DNA of 9,040 bases, taken from contig JAMPEH010000083.1 in assembly GCA_023665245.1 (NCBI GenBank), positions 1 through 9,040 on the forward strand, written 5' to 3'. This DNA is from Muribaculaceae bacterium. GTDB lineage: Bacteria; Pseudomonadota; Alphaproteobacteria; Rs-D84. The translations under genes were made by a program, and so were the position numbers. The notes beneath the pieces were generated by a model, which was given only the letters and a program-made list of their open reading frames with translations, searched no databases and was not told the DNA's origin. The first letter of the stretch is position 1. Each line of letters starts with the position of its first letter. Of this stretch, positions 1 to 8,700 are shown one piece after another.

Positions 1-71
1 GTGTCTGCACTTACGGGGAGAGAGAGGGCTGCCATGGCAGCAAGTGTAAGGAATTTTCTTGTCATACGCAT
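1..71 (-). CDS. Secreted protein, N-terminal fragment (signal peptide only)
   Basis: The minus strand reads MRMTRKFLTLAAMAALSLPV, then SAD, from an ATG at 71-69; an in-frame second ATG at 65-63 is an alternative start. It runs off the window with no stop. The fragment is a classical Sec signal peptide: a basic n-region (R, R, K), a hydrophobic core, and a likely signal peptidase I site after V-S-A. No lipobox cysteine appears in the visible part, so a soluble periplasmic or otherwise secreted product is more likely than a lipoprotein, although the next residues are unseen. It lies about 250 bp beyond the SusCD and surface-lipoprotein genes, on the same strand, where PULs commonly carry their glycoside hydrolases. 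That role is inferred from position only; nothing catalytic is visible. It was found by reading the sequence directly, as it is too short for ordinary ORF calling. Confidence 0.75.
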   Translation of the reverse strand, partial: MRMTRKFLTLAAMAALSLPVSAD

Positions 72-157
72 TGGTATTAGTTTGGTTAATTTTGGTTTGG
101 TTATGTACTGTTTTATATTTTTTTTGTAAAAAATCGTGAATGTTGGTCCCTGTGATG

Positions 158-165
158 CAAAATTA
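158..165 (-). promoter_or_regulatory. Putative Bacteroidales sigma-ABfr -7 box for the truncated downstream gene
   Basis: The minus strand reads TAATTTTG, an exact match to the Bacteroides -7 consensus TAnnTTTG. It sits about 85-95 bp upstream of the ATG at 71, so transcription would start near 150. The expected TTTG at -33 is not clear: at the usual spacing the sequence is CATTAAAG. The flanks are very AT-rich, so a chance match is possible. If real, it would let the downstream gene be transcribed separately from the SusC-initiated operon. Confidence 0.4.
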
Positions 166-268
166 GTAATATTTTTTTATCTTTAATGATACTATTTTAT
201 CCGAAAATAGACCATTTTCACAATTTCGCAGAAATCATAGGTTTATTTATGATATTCATGTTACATAA

Positions 269-307
269 TAATCGGGGATGCCATTTTTGTGTTGACATCC
301 CCGATTA
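269..307 (-). terminator. Inverted repeat after the operon; probable terminator or 3'-end hairpin
   Basis: TAATCGGGGATG (269-280) is perfectly complementary to CATCCCCGATTA (296-307), giving a 12-bp stem with a 15-nt loop. It begins 17 nt after the stop codon of the 773-residue lipoprotein (TAA at 327-325). The sequence leaving the hairpin on the minus strand (TTATGTAAC) is not a real U run, so termination may be weak or factor-dependent. It could also protect the operon's 3' end or partly attenuate read-through into the next PUL gene. Confidence 0.6.
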
Positions 308-324
308 GCAGTTGAATCTAACAA

Positions 325-2646
325 TTATTCGATTGTAATCTTGTTTAGGATAAGGTTTTCACCTTGGACAATCATGCAATACCCCCAATCTATATAGGTT
401 GTCAGCATGGTGTAAATTTCAGGTGTCACTATGCATGAGATCTTAGTCATGTCGTGAGTTCCTGAATTGAAATTGTTTGTTCCGGATGCTTCGGCCCAAG
501 TCAGACCTTCCCAATGACCGTTGAATGTCTGGAGTTGGCACCATTCCGATGTGGGTGTGCAATAGAAATTGATTGTCATTCCCGGTTGCAATCCTGCCGT
601 GATGAAGGCATCATTGGGCTTAAGTTCGAAATTTATTGTCCATGATCCTAAGTCCTGGTCGATTGGTCCAAATACATCGGTCTCAAGTGAAATCTCCCAT
701 TCGATAGTGACTTTGTTGAGGATAAAGTTCGACCCGCTGATGACAAGGCCACCGTTGGCAATGATATCGTCAAGCACATTTTGCGGAAGTTTCACGCTCA
801 GCACTCCGTTTTCTGGATTGTCATATTGTCCTGGTATAGGATCCGGTAAGTTGCCCCAGTCTTTTCCATGACGCAGGGATACACACCACCATTCGCCTTC
901 TGGCACTACGCTGGTCATGTAGAGTGTCAGGGTTGCTCCGGCAGGTACCTGGGTCCAGTCATAACCGCCCCATGCCAGATCCTGATTGCCGGCCCAGCCG
1001 GTGTTCTCCCACATGCCTTCCCAGATTGTCATGCCGACGTGGGTTGCCGGTATCACCGTGATATAGTAGGAAATTTCTCCATTGCTCGATACAAGTGTGA
1101 AGTTGGAGTTCTTTCTCGCTGTCTTCGGCACCTGGATGATCAGTGTCTCTTCATTGAGAATATACTGAACGTTCTGGTTGTTGACCTTGACTCCTGTAAG
1201 CATGTTGGCATTGGCGATTGTCACCAAGAAGGTTTCTCCGGCACGAATCTCTACATCTTCACTTGGTAGGGTGGTGGCATAGGCACACTCAGGAGCTGTC
1301 AGTTCGATACTGCCGGCTTCCACTGTCTCTCCATTGGTCAGTGTCAGTGTCACTGTGTTTTCTCCCGCTGAGAGGGTTGCGGGAATTGTCACATTGAATC
1401 CATCTGCGCGTGCATCCGTGATCTCAACTGTTGTGTCTTCATTGAATGTGATGCTGGCCACATTCTGCATGTTGCGTCCGCTCACTGTCACCGGAGCTGC
1501 CAACGCCGCAGGATTGGGGTTGAAGCCTACTGATTCAGGTTTCAAAGTGCTGATGGCAACTTCCACAGCACCACCCGAGGCGGTGTGAAGCACTGCGTTA
1601 CCGCTCTGGGTCCCTTCCGGAACCTTTACTGAAATTTCTGTAGATGCAACTTCCTCTGGTGCCACAGCATCGGCCACGTTGGGGAATGATACCTCTGTGA
1701 CAAGTTCCATGTTGACGCCCTTGAACTTGATTACGTCTCCGGCCCAGATGTTCACTCCGGGATCGGCTTTGACTTCTTCTGGAAGAGCCACACCGATTGT
1801 GGCGATTGCCACCTTGACTCCGGATGCCGGAATCACAACTATTGTGCCGTCGCTGATGTTGGCTGGCAGTTTGAAGGTCAGTTTGTCGCCTTCAGCGGTA
1901 AACTCTACGGTTTCGCCATTCGGCATCATCACTTCTTTCACGAGGTCAAGGTCCTTGACTGTGAATACCACCACAGTCCCGGGCTTGTAGTCTGTAAGGT
2001 CATAGACTTTCTCCACTGTGGGGAGCACCACTTGAAGTTCTTCTTCTGAATATATCCAGTTGGGGATTTCAGCTCCGTCGGAGATGATCACCTTGCCTGT
2101 CTGTGCTTCTGCCGGCACGATGAGTGATATTTCCTGGCGGTTATGTGATGTGAAGTCTGTCTCCGGCACAATTACTTCATCCGCAAAAATCACCTCGTGG
2201 ATCAGGTTTAGATAATCGCCCTTGAGTGTCAGTTTGTCGCCTGCCTTTACACTCATCGGAGTCATCTCATCAAGTGAGATGGGTTCTGTATAGGTGATTT
2301 CCGACTTGGTCTCTATTGTGCCGCCTGAATAGCGGAGGGTAAGTTTGCCCTCCTCTGCATCCTGAGGCACAGTGATGCGGATTTCCTCGTTTGAAATCAC
2401 TTTGATGTCAGTCACATCGCCCGAGCCCGGAAGTGAGATTGCCGTGATTTGGTTCATCCCCGAACCCAAGAACCGCAGTTCACCGCCGCGAGCCACCGGA
2501 CATGGTCCGAAGACATTCAGCGATACGCCACCTTTGTATTGCTGGGTGGAGAAATCATTGTCGTCGCTGCAGGCGGTGAGCAATCCTCCCGAGACCAGTG
2601 TGAGCGCTGCGATGGCGGCAGCAGTCATTTTCTTGAATATTTTCAT
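325..2646 (-). CDS. Large multi-IPT/TIG surface lipoprotein with two C-terminal carbohydrate-binding-like modules
   Basis: This is a 773-residue protein with a lipoprotein signal ending at Cys26 (L-L-T-A-C). The acidic S-D-D-N-D that follows resembles the Bacteroidota lipoprotein export signal, so surface exposure is likely. Residues about 40-535 contain six Ig-like repeats of about 83 residues, each marked by a hydrophobic-Pro strand motif starting near 93, 177, 260, 342, 421 and 506. Two related modules follow, about 538-650 and 656-773. They share E-W-(W)-C (585-588 and 701-703), later Trp residues (597; 712 and 717), and a closing G-x-N-x-I-L-N-K-V/I-T-I-E. The exposed Trp and Tyr residues suit glycan binding. 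No catalytic motif is evident. It lies 20 bp after the SGBP-B-like gene and is the last gene of the operon. I infer a surface glycan-binding protein in the SusE/F or SGBP position. Domain names rest on motif reading alone; the terminal modules are unassigned. Confidence 0.85.
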   Translation of the reverse strand: MKIFKKMTAAAIAALTLVSGGLLTACSDDNDFSTQQYKGGVSLNVFGPCPVARGGELRFLGSGMNQITAISLPGSGDVTDIKVISNEEIRITVPQDAEEGKLTLRYSGGTIETKSEITYTEPISLDEMTPMSVKAGDKLTLKGDYLNLIHEVIFADEVIVPETDFTSHNRQEISLIVPAEAQTGKVIISDGAEIPNWIYSEEELQVVLPTVEKVYDLTDYKPGTVVVFTVKDLDLVKEVMMPNGETVEFTAEGDKLTFKLPANISDGTIVVIPASGVKVAIATIGVALPEEVKADPGVNIWAGDVIKFKGVNMELVTEVSFPNVADAVAPEEVASTEISVKVPEGTQSGNAVLHTASGGAVEVAISTLKPESVGFNPNPAALAAPVTVSGRNMQNVASITFNEDTTVEITDARADGFNVTIPATLSAGENTVTLTLTNGETVEAGSIELTAPECAYATTLPSEDVEIRAGETFLVTIANANMLTGVKVNNQNVQYILNEETLIIQVPKTARKNSNFTLVSSNGEISYYITVIPATHVGMTIWEGMWENTGWAGNQDLAWGGYDWTQVPAGATLTLYMTSVVPEGEWWCVSLRHGKDWGNLPDPIPGQYDNPENGVLSVKLPQNVLDDIIANGGLVISGSNFILNKVTIEWEISLETDVFGPIDQDLGSWTINFELKPNDAFITAGLQPGMTINFYCTPTSEWCQLQTFNGHWEGLTWAEASGTNNFNSGTHDMTKISCIVTPEIYTMLTTYIDWGYCMIVQGENLILNKITIE

Positions 2647-2666
2647 TTTCTTTTAATTCTGAGTGA

Positions 2667-3971
2667 TTAGAGTTCGATAGGAACCACACGAATGTTGTCG
2701 ATAAGTATCACGGGGCTACAGTCTGAGCCTTCCACGCCACCGTTCCATACGAAGAATGTAAGACCGGTCAGCATGTCCTTGTTGAGGTTGCTTCCGCTTG
2801 CGCCGCCTTCATGAGTATAGGTGAAGGTATTGAGTGCCATGGTGACTGTCACCCACTGGTCGGCTGTGTCGTAGCTGCCGCTCGACTTCCAGGGAATATA
2901 GAGTCCTCGTGGCAGTGCGGTATCGCTGAAGTAGGCGTTGCTCGCTGTGTCGTAGGTCACACTGCTGTTGCCCGAAAAGATCACCTGCAGTCCACAGGAT
3001 TGCCAAGGATTTGACGATGGCACATACATCTCGAATTTAAGCTGGAGATTCTCCACTCCATAATTTTCAATCAGTTTGGCAAACTCCTCGCGGTCACTGA
3101 GCGGACCGAACTCGCCCGATGCGTCAGGCCAGTAGTTGAAGGAGAACTGGTCTTCCGACCATGATGCTCCGACTCCGCCCTGAAGGTCGCCGGCAAAGTA
3201 GAGATAGTTTCCGTCGATTGCCTCCACTCCGGCGTCTGTGCCGGGTTCGTGGATCACACCGTTGCGCCAGCCGTGGCCAGTGGCGAGACCGCCGCGTGAA
3301 CCATCCCAGTCGAAGAGGATGTTGGTGGTGTCATGGTATTTGAAGGCAGAGCGGCTTGTGCCGTAGATTGATGTCACATTCATGTAGCCTTCCGATGTCT
3401 CTTCCGGCACTTCAAATGTGATGGTGGTCTTTGTGATGCTCTTGATGTTCTCGGCAGGAACTTCCACATTGCCGGCAAAAGTGAGCTGAAGAGGCACATT
3501 GGGGTCATCGATGAAGTAATCGCCATATATTGTGGCCAATGTTCCGGGGGCTGCCCATTCGCAGGAGATACTTCTCACCGATGGAGCGGGCACCTTTACT
3601 GAGAAGTCGTAGCTCACGGTGTCATTGGCTGCGCATACCATATAGATCTTGTTGGTCACCACTTCAGGAATACCACCCGGAATGGTCACCACCAGTGTGT
3701 GGTCGGTGATGTAAGAGGTGTTGAGTATCGCCTTCTGATCGTTGAAATACATTTCCTTGATAGAGGTGAGATTGTCGCCAACGATGCAGATATTGTTGTC
3801 AAGGTATCCCGATGTCAGGAGCATGTCGCTCTCATCGGCAGATGCCGGACGGATATATTTGATGGTGGGATGCCCTTCTGTCAGTTTAAACTTGTCGGGC
3901 TGGTCTTCACACGACACGGATAGAAAACCGACGGCAAGCATCAAAGCACCAAGTTTATATACATTTTTCAT
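2667..3971 (-). CDS. Glycan-binding surface lipoprotein, SGBP-B-like (two IPT domains plus C-terminal binding domain)
   Basis: This is a 434-residue protein read from the ATG at 3971 (MKNVYKLGAL). The start is fixed by the signal peptide and Cys21 (F-L-S-V-S-C); the acidic E-D after Cys fits lipoprotein export to the surface. Two IPT/TIG-like domains occupy about 35-127 and 128-213, with Pro strand motifs near 97 and 188. The C-terminal region, about 215-434, opens with N-I-L-F-D-W-D-G and closes with D-N-I-R-V-V-P. I recognise this pattern from the surface glycan-binding protein B family, whose founder binds xyloglucan. Many Trp and Tyr residues (for example W235, W271, W281, W323, W361, W409) could form a sugar platform. 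It starts 19 bp after the SusD stop. The role is to hold polysaccharide at the surface for the SusCD pair. The ligand is not readable; family membership does not imply xyloglucan. Confidence 0.9.
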   Translation of the reverse strand: MKNVYKLGALMLAVGFLSVSCEDQPDKFKLTEGHPTIKYIRPASADESDMLLTSGYLDNNICIVGDNLTSIKEMYFNDQKAILNTSYITDHTLVVTIPGGIPEVVTNKIYMVCAANDTVSYDFSVKVPAPSVRSISCEWAAPGTLATIYGDYFIDDPNVPLQLTFAGNVEVPAENIKSITKTTITFEVPEETSEGYMNVTSIYGTSRSAFKYHDTTNILFDWDGSRGGLATGHGWRNGVIHEPGTDAGVEAIDGNYLYFAGDLQGGVGASWSEDQFSFNYWPDASGEFGPLSDREEFAKLIENYGVENLQLKFEMYVPSSNPWQSCGLQVIFSGNSSVTYDTASNAYFSDTALPRGLYIPWKSSGSYDTADQWVTVTMALNTFTYTHEGGASGSNLNKDMLTGLTFFVWNGGVEGSDCSPVILIDNIRVVPIEL

Positions 3972-3990
3972 TTTTCTTTCTTTTAGAATG

Positions 3991-5757
3991 TTAATAAGCG
4001 TACACTTCGCGCACATTGACGTTGATCGCGTCTTCCATGAGATGGGGGTTAAACACCACGTCTTCTGTCGGGAAGGGAAGAGCAAAGCTGCTTTCTGTCA
4101 CGTTGGGAGCGGCTGTTTGGGTGTCATAACCGGCTTCTCCGGTCTCTGCGTCAGCGGCTGCCTTCGAAAGATCCCACACGCCATTCTCATAGTAGTACTT
4201 GTAGACGGCGTTGAGGTTCCAATAGGTGTTGCGGCGCTGATGAGTCAGCTCATCAATGGCTCCGGCCATGTCGTAGTAGCTGCGGCGCACATAGTCAAAC
4301 CAGCGGTCGCCTTCGAATGAAAGTTCCAGGCGGCGTTCTTTCCATACGTCATCAAATGTGATGCTCGTTTTGGGAGTGGCGGTAGGGATGCTGCGTGAGC
4401 GCACTGCATTGAAGGCCTGAAGAGCGTTGGCATCGGAGGTGCTTGCTGCGTTTCCGAGCACTGCCTCAGCATAGACAAGATAGATGTCTGCCAATCGCAG
4501 AATGTGGGTTGCAAGTCCGTTGGCCATGTTGTCAGGCGCTGTTCCAAGTGCCTGTACGTGATCGTAGGTGTTGCCGTAGAGGTGTTTCACCACCATCGCA
4601 CCTGTGGGCGATTGCCAGTCGCCGGGACCTCCCTTACCATAGCCTTCGGGGTCGAAGCAGAAGCGGAGAGGATCGAAGCCTCCCTTGTCGGTCCAGAAAT
4701 ATTCATACACATCGCCGGGAAGCATCATGGTGGCCTTGCGGCGGGCATCGGTGTCGATGCGGGAGTCGGGTGATGTGTTGAGCACGTCTACTCCAAATGC
4801 GTCCTGGAGGTCAACTGATGGTCCGCAGTAGCCACCCCATGTGTCGCCGAATTCATCAAATCCTGTCGGCGCAAGGTCGCACTGCAATGAGTTTTGCTGG
4901 GTCCATGGGTCGCGGCCGGCACTCCATTTCCATGAGTAGAGGGCTTCTTCGTTGTCATTGTTCTGCATGCGGAAGATGTCGGAATAGACAGGGAGAAGAT
5001 GTCTGCCTGAATTGTCGATCACATCTTTGGCATATTCAGCGGCCTTGTCGAGGTCTGCCTGATTGCGTGACCCCGCCATGCCGAGACCGGATTTGGTCAG
5101 ATACACCTTTGCCAGCAGTGCTTCGGCGCAGTAGTAGTCAAGACGTCCCTTCTGGTTGGTCTTCGGCAGAAGCTTCATGGCCTCCTCGAGGGTCATTATG
5201 ATATATTCATACACGTCCTCTCGTTTCACTTTATACTTGTCGTTGTAAGTGCCACCGGCGATTTCTTCGGAGTTGTCGTGCACGATAGGCACTTCGCCAA
5301 AGGCGCGGACAAGGTAGAAGTAAGCCATAGCTTTCCATCCGAGGCACTCACCGCGGCAGGTGTTGATGGCTTCCTGTGAAGGTCCTTCGGAATTGCCGAG
5401 ATTGCGGTATACCGTGTTGCAATGTCCGATTTCTGCCCAGAGTGAATAACTCATCGACACGAGGTCTTCGTCGGTTCCCTTCACGTTGAATGAAAGATAT
5501 GGCGATGAACCCATGTAGTAGTTGCCCGAAAGCACCTCTCCCATTTTGATATAACCGCGTATGAAGTCATACCAGGGGGAGTTGTAGAGATAGTTGACAC
5601 CCATGTAGCATTGGTCGTCAGTCTTGTAGAAGGTGTCTACGTTATAGTTGTCCTCGCCCGGACGGTCAAGGAAGTCGCCGCAGGAGCTGAATCCCATGCC
5701 GAGTGCTCCGGCGAGCACCATATATTTAAATGATTTTGATATATTCATTTTCATCAT
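3991..5757 (-). CDS. RagB/SusD family nutrient-uptake outer-membrane lipoprotein
   Basis: This is a 588-residue surface lipoprotein that acts as the substrate-binding lid on its partner SusC barrel. The signal peptide ends at Cys26 (G-F-S-S-C), followed by G-D-F-L-D-R-P, a very common SusD N-terminus. The N-terminal half (about 27-300) has the SusD-like helical/TPR region, including W-K-A-M-A-Y-F-Y-L-V-R-A-F-G (141-154). The C-terminal half carries the family hallmarks: R-L-A-D-I-Y-L-V-Y-A-E-A (421-432), F-N-A-V-R-S-R (449-455) and E-R-R-L-E-L-S-F-E-G-D-R-W-F-D-Y-V-R (474-491). It ends with the usual A-L-P-F-P...F-N-P segment (559-571). Length is within the family's normal range. Three in-frame ATGs (5757, 5754, 5748) could serve as start; the first is used. 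It begins 15 bp after the SusC stop, so the two are almost certainly co-translated partners. Substrate unknown. Confidence 0.97.
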   Translation of the reverse strand: MMKMNISKSFKYMVLAGALGMGFSSCGDFLDRPGEDNYNVDTFYKTDDQCYMGVNYLYNSPWYDFIRGYIKMGEVLSGNYYMGSSPYLSFNVKGTDEDLVSMSYSLWAEIGHCNTVYRNLGNSEGPSQEAINTCRGECLGWKAMAYFYLVRAFGEVPIVHDNSEEIAGGTYNDKYKVKREDVYEYIIMTLEEAMKLLPKTNQKGRLDYYCAEALLAKVYLTKSGLGMAGSRNQADLDKAAEYAKDVIDNSGRHLLPVYSDIFRMQNNDNEEALYSWKWSAGRDPWTQQNSLQCDLAPTGFDEFGDTWGGYCGPSVDLQDAFGVDVLNTSPDSRIDTDARRKATMMLPGDVYEYFWTDKGGFDPLRFCFDPEGYGKGGPGDWQSPTGAMVVKHLYGNTYDHVQALGTAPDNMANGLATHILRLADIYLVYAEAVLGNAASTSDANALQAFNAVRSRSIPTATPKTSITFDDVWKERRLELSFEGDRWFDYVRRSYYDMAGAIDELTHQRRNTYWNLNAVYKYYYENGVWDLSKAAADAETGEAGYDTQTAAPNVTESSFALPFPTEDVVFNPHLMEDAINVNVREVYAY

Positions 5758-5772
5758 GTTGGAGAGTGATTT

Positions 5773-8700
5773 TTAGAATGTGACGTTCAGACCGAATGAA
5801 TAAGTGGCGGGAGAGGGGTAGCGGCCATAGTCGAGACCGTAGACCAGACCTGAGCTGTCTTGTGTCGATGCTCCCACTTCCGGGTCGTAACCCTTATATT
5901 TGGTCCATGTGTGGAGGTTCTGCAGGTTCACGTAGATGCGCACGTTTTCAAGATGCAGCTTCTGCAGCCATTTCTTTTCCAGTGTATATCCGAGGGTGAT
6001 GTTCTTGAGGCGGATGTAGCTGCCGTCTTCCACGTATCTATCAGAGATGCGGTCGTTGTCGGCCGGGTCGTTGAGGTGGGCCGCCGGTATCTTGGCGTTG
6101 GGATTTGACACCTTCTGGTTGGTGATGTCATCTTTCCATGAACCGCCGTTTTCATACACCTTGGTGGCGTCTCTCGGCACCAGGCGAGCTCTGTCGTTGA
6201 CCACTGAAAGCTGGTTGGTCCAGGTCGACTTCATGTTGCTCATGTTGATGCTTAGATAGTTGAGCACATCGTTACCGTATGAGCCGTTGAAGAAAATGTT
6301 GAGGTCGAAATTTTTCCAGCGGAAGGTGTTGTTGAAGCCAAATGTGAAGTCGGGCATCGGGTTGCCGATCACGGTGCGGTCTTTCTCGTCGATTATTCTG
6401 TCTCCATTGAGATCTTTGTATTTTTGGTCGCCAATCCATACGGTGTTGCCTTTGTTGAAGATGCCGTCTGATGGATATTGTGCTGTCCTGGGCGATGTGA
6501 GAAGATCCTCATAGTCCTGATATACTCCGTCGGTCACGTAGCCATAGAAGTTGTAGAGAGGTTGGCCTACTTCAGAGACCGACACCACGTCGCTCCATTG
6601 ACCATAACCCACGAGGTTGGCGTTGGCTGTGCCTGAGAGAGCCACAAGTTTGTTCTTGTTGAAGGAAATTTGGAAAGATGTTTCCCATTCAAAGTCTCCC
6701 ACGAAGGGAAGTGCGCGGATCTCAAGTTCAAGACCCTTGTTCTGGATCTCACCGTAGTTGCCCTTGGGGGCTGCAAGTGCGGAGGAGCCGTTGCCCTGGG
6801 TTCCCATGTAGGATGGCAACTGGAGGCTCATGAGCATGTCTTTTGAAGTCTTGATGTAGGCGTCGCCGGTGAAGTTGATGCGGCTGTTGAGGAAGGAGAG
6901 GTCAAGACCGATGTTCCATTGCTCCTGGGTCTCCCACTTCACTCCGGGGTTGGCGATATTGGCCGGGCGATAGCCCTGTCCGAGTGCCGACGGCATGCGT
7001 GAGATTGCCGAGCCCCATGCGTAGCCGCCGATGTTGGCATTACCTGTCTGTCCCCAGCCGAATCGGATCTTACCGTTGTTAAACCAGTTGGTGATGGGTT
7101 CGAAGAATTTCTCGTTGGAGAATCGCCAGCTTGCTGCCAGTGAGTTGAAGCCTGCCCAGCGGTTGTCGGGGCCGAAGTTGGAGGAGCCGTCGTAGCGGTA
7201 GGTGTATGTGAGCATATATTTGCCATCCCAGCTCAGGGTCTCGCGGGTGAAGAATGATGCCATAGCTGAGGAACCGTAGCCGGAGGCGATGTTGAATGAT
7301 GAGCGGTCGCCGAGCGCCGGGTTGTGCACATCGTTGGAAGGAAGACCCGTGGCTGACACTGAGGTGTAGTCATAGTGCGATTCCCAGCATTCCTGACCCA
7401 GCATGGCGGTGAAGTCAAGTTTTGATACGCTGCCTGTATAGGTGATGTAGTTCTTCAACTGCCAGAACCATGACGAGTTGTTCTGAATCGATGATGAGTT
7501 GCTGCCGCGAACCCAAAGACCGAGGTCTACTGTCGGTTTGAAGCGGTCTGCTTTAGATGAGGATACGTCGTAGCCGAGTTCTGAATGCCATGTGAGGTTC
7601 TTGATAGGCGTTACGTCTAGGAAGATGTTGCCGGTCAGTTTCTGGCGCCCGAGTTTGATTTCATCGAGCATTGCAAGTGCAATCGGGTTGGGGTTGGTGT
7701 AACCCTCGCGTACGATGGAGGAGTAACTTCCGTCTATGTTGTAGATAGGTATGTCGGGAAGTGTGGTGAGGGAGTAGTTGATTATACCCTGTTCGCCATC
7801 GGCGAGCTTGAGATTTTCGTCTGTGTCGGAATAGGTGGCGCTCAATCCGAGTTTCAACCAGGATGTCATTTTGGCATCAAGGTTGGCGCGCACTGAGAAG
7901 CGCTGGAAGTCTGAACCAATCAGCGTACCGTTTTGATTCATATACGAGCCTGATACGAAATATTGTATGGCTTCAGTACCGCCTTGAGCGCTTACTGTGT
8001 GCTGGTTCTGGAATGCCGTGCGGAACATTGCATCCTGCCAGTTGGTGCCTATGCCGAGAATTGAGGGGTCGGAATAGAGGTCATTGCTCTTCGCATATCC
8101 CATGCTCACATAGTCGTTGTAGAGTTCTGCATATTCGCGCAGGTTCATCACGTCGAGGCGTTTGTCCTGGTGCGACCATGCCACCATACCGTCGTAGGTG
8201 AATTTCGCTTTGCCGGCCTTACCACGCTTGGTGGTAATGAGCACAACGCCGTTGGAACCCTGTGCACCATAGATTGCCGTAGCGGATGCGTCCTTGAGAA
8301 TCTCCATCGATACGATGTCGGAGGGGTTGATGGTGGAAAGGGGCGACACTGTCGATACCTTACCGTTGCCAAGGGCATCGCCAAGACCGAAGTCTCCGCC
8401 GGAGGACCCACCGCCCTGGACTATAACGCCGTCGATCACGTAGAGTGGTTCGGCGTTGGCGTTGATGGTGGCCTGACCGCGCACGCGGATTGAACTTGAA
8501 CTACCCGGGGCTCCGGAAGTCTGAACCGCTGTCACACCGGCTGCGCGTCCCTGGAGCGACTGGTCAAGGTTGGTTATCACAGACCCCTTCAGGTCGCTTT
8601 CCTTAAGGCTTGCTGATGCGCCCGACATGTCGCTTTTCTTCATCACGCCATATCCGACCACAACGAGTTCGTCAAGGACTTCGGAATTTTCTTTCATTAC

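Larger units (their letters stand above)
72..324. other. AT-rich intergenic region between the operon end and the next gene
   Basis: This is the only sizeable non-coding stretch in the window. In minus-strand order it holds the stop-proximal inverted repeat at 307-269, about 100 bp of AT-rich sequence, a -7-like box at 165-158, and then a leader of about 80 nt to the ATG at 71. The last 35 nt of the leader contain no G on the transcribed strand and carry three copies of AACCAAA, two of them overlapping (plus-strand TTTGGTT at 81-87, 91-97 and 96-102). A near-palindrome of T and A runs sits at 118-133. No coding ORF or RNA gene was recognised here. Confidence 0.7.

Noticed and set aside
118..133. 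T-run/GT/A-run near-palindrome as a second terminator
   Set aside because: The loop would be only 2 nt, there is no GC stem, and it lies inside the putative leader of the next gene; it is most simply AT-rich spacer.
3972..4085. An upstream in-frame ATG at 4085 would lengthen the SGBP-B-like protein by 38 residues
   Set aside because: The extension overlaps the 3' end of the SusD-like gene, has no signal-peptide character, and would bury the lipoprotein signal internally. The ATG at 3971 gives a proper signal and lipobox with a 19-bp gap.
3742..4320. 192-codon plus-strand ORF
   Set aside because: It is antisense to the SusD-like and SGBP-B-like genes, crosses their junction, and shows no domain or plausible protein composition.
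5895..5902. Plus-strand TATATTTG, matching the Bacteroides -7 consensus, as a possible antisense RNA promoter (similar matches near 3853 and 7215)
   Set aside because: These arise from AAATAT (Lys-Tyr) codons in the minus-strand genes, and I see no TTTG at the -33 distance. Antisense RNAs are known in some PULs, but nothing here supports one beyond chance matches.
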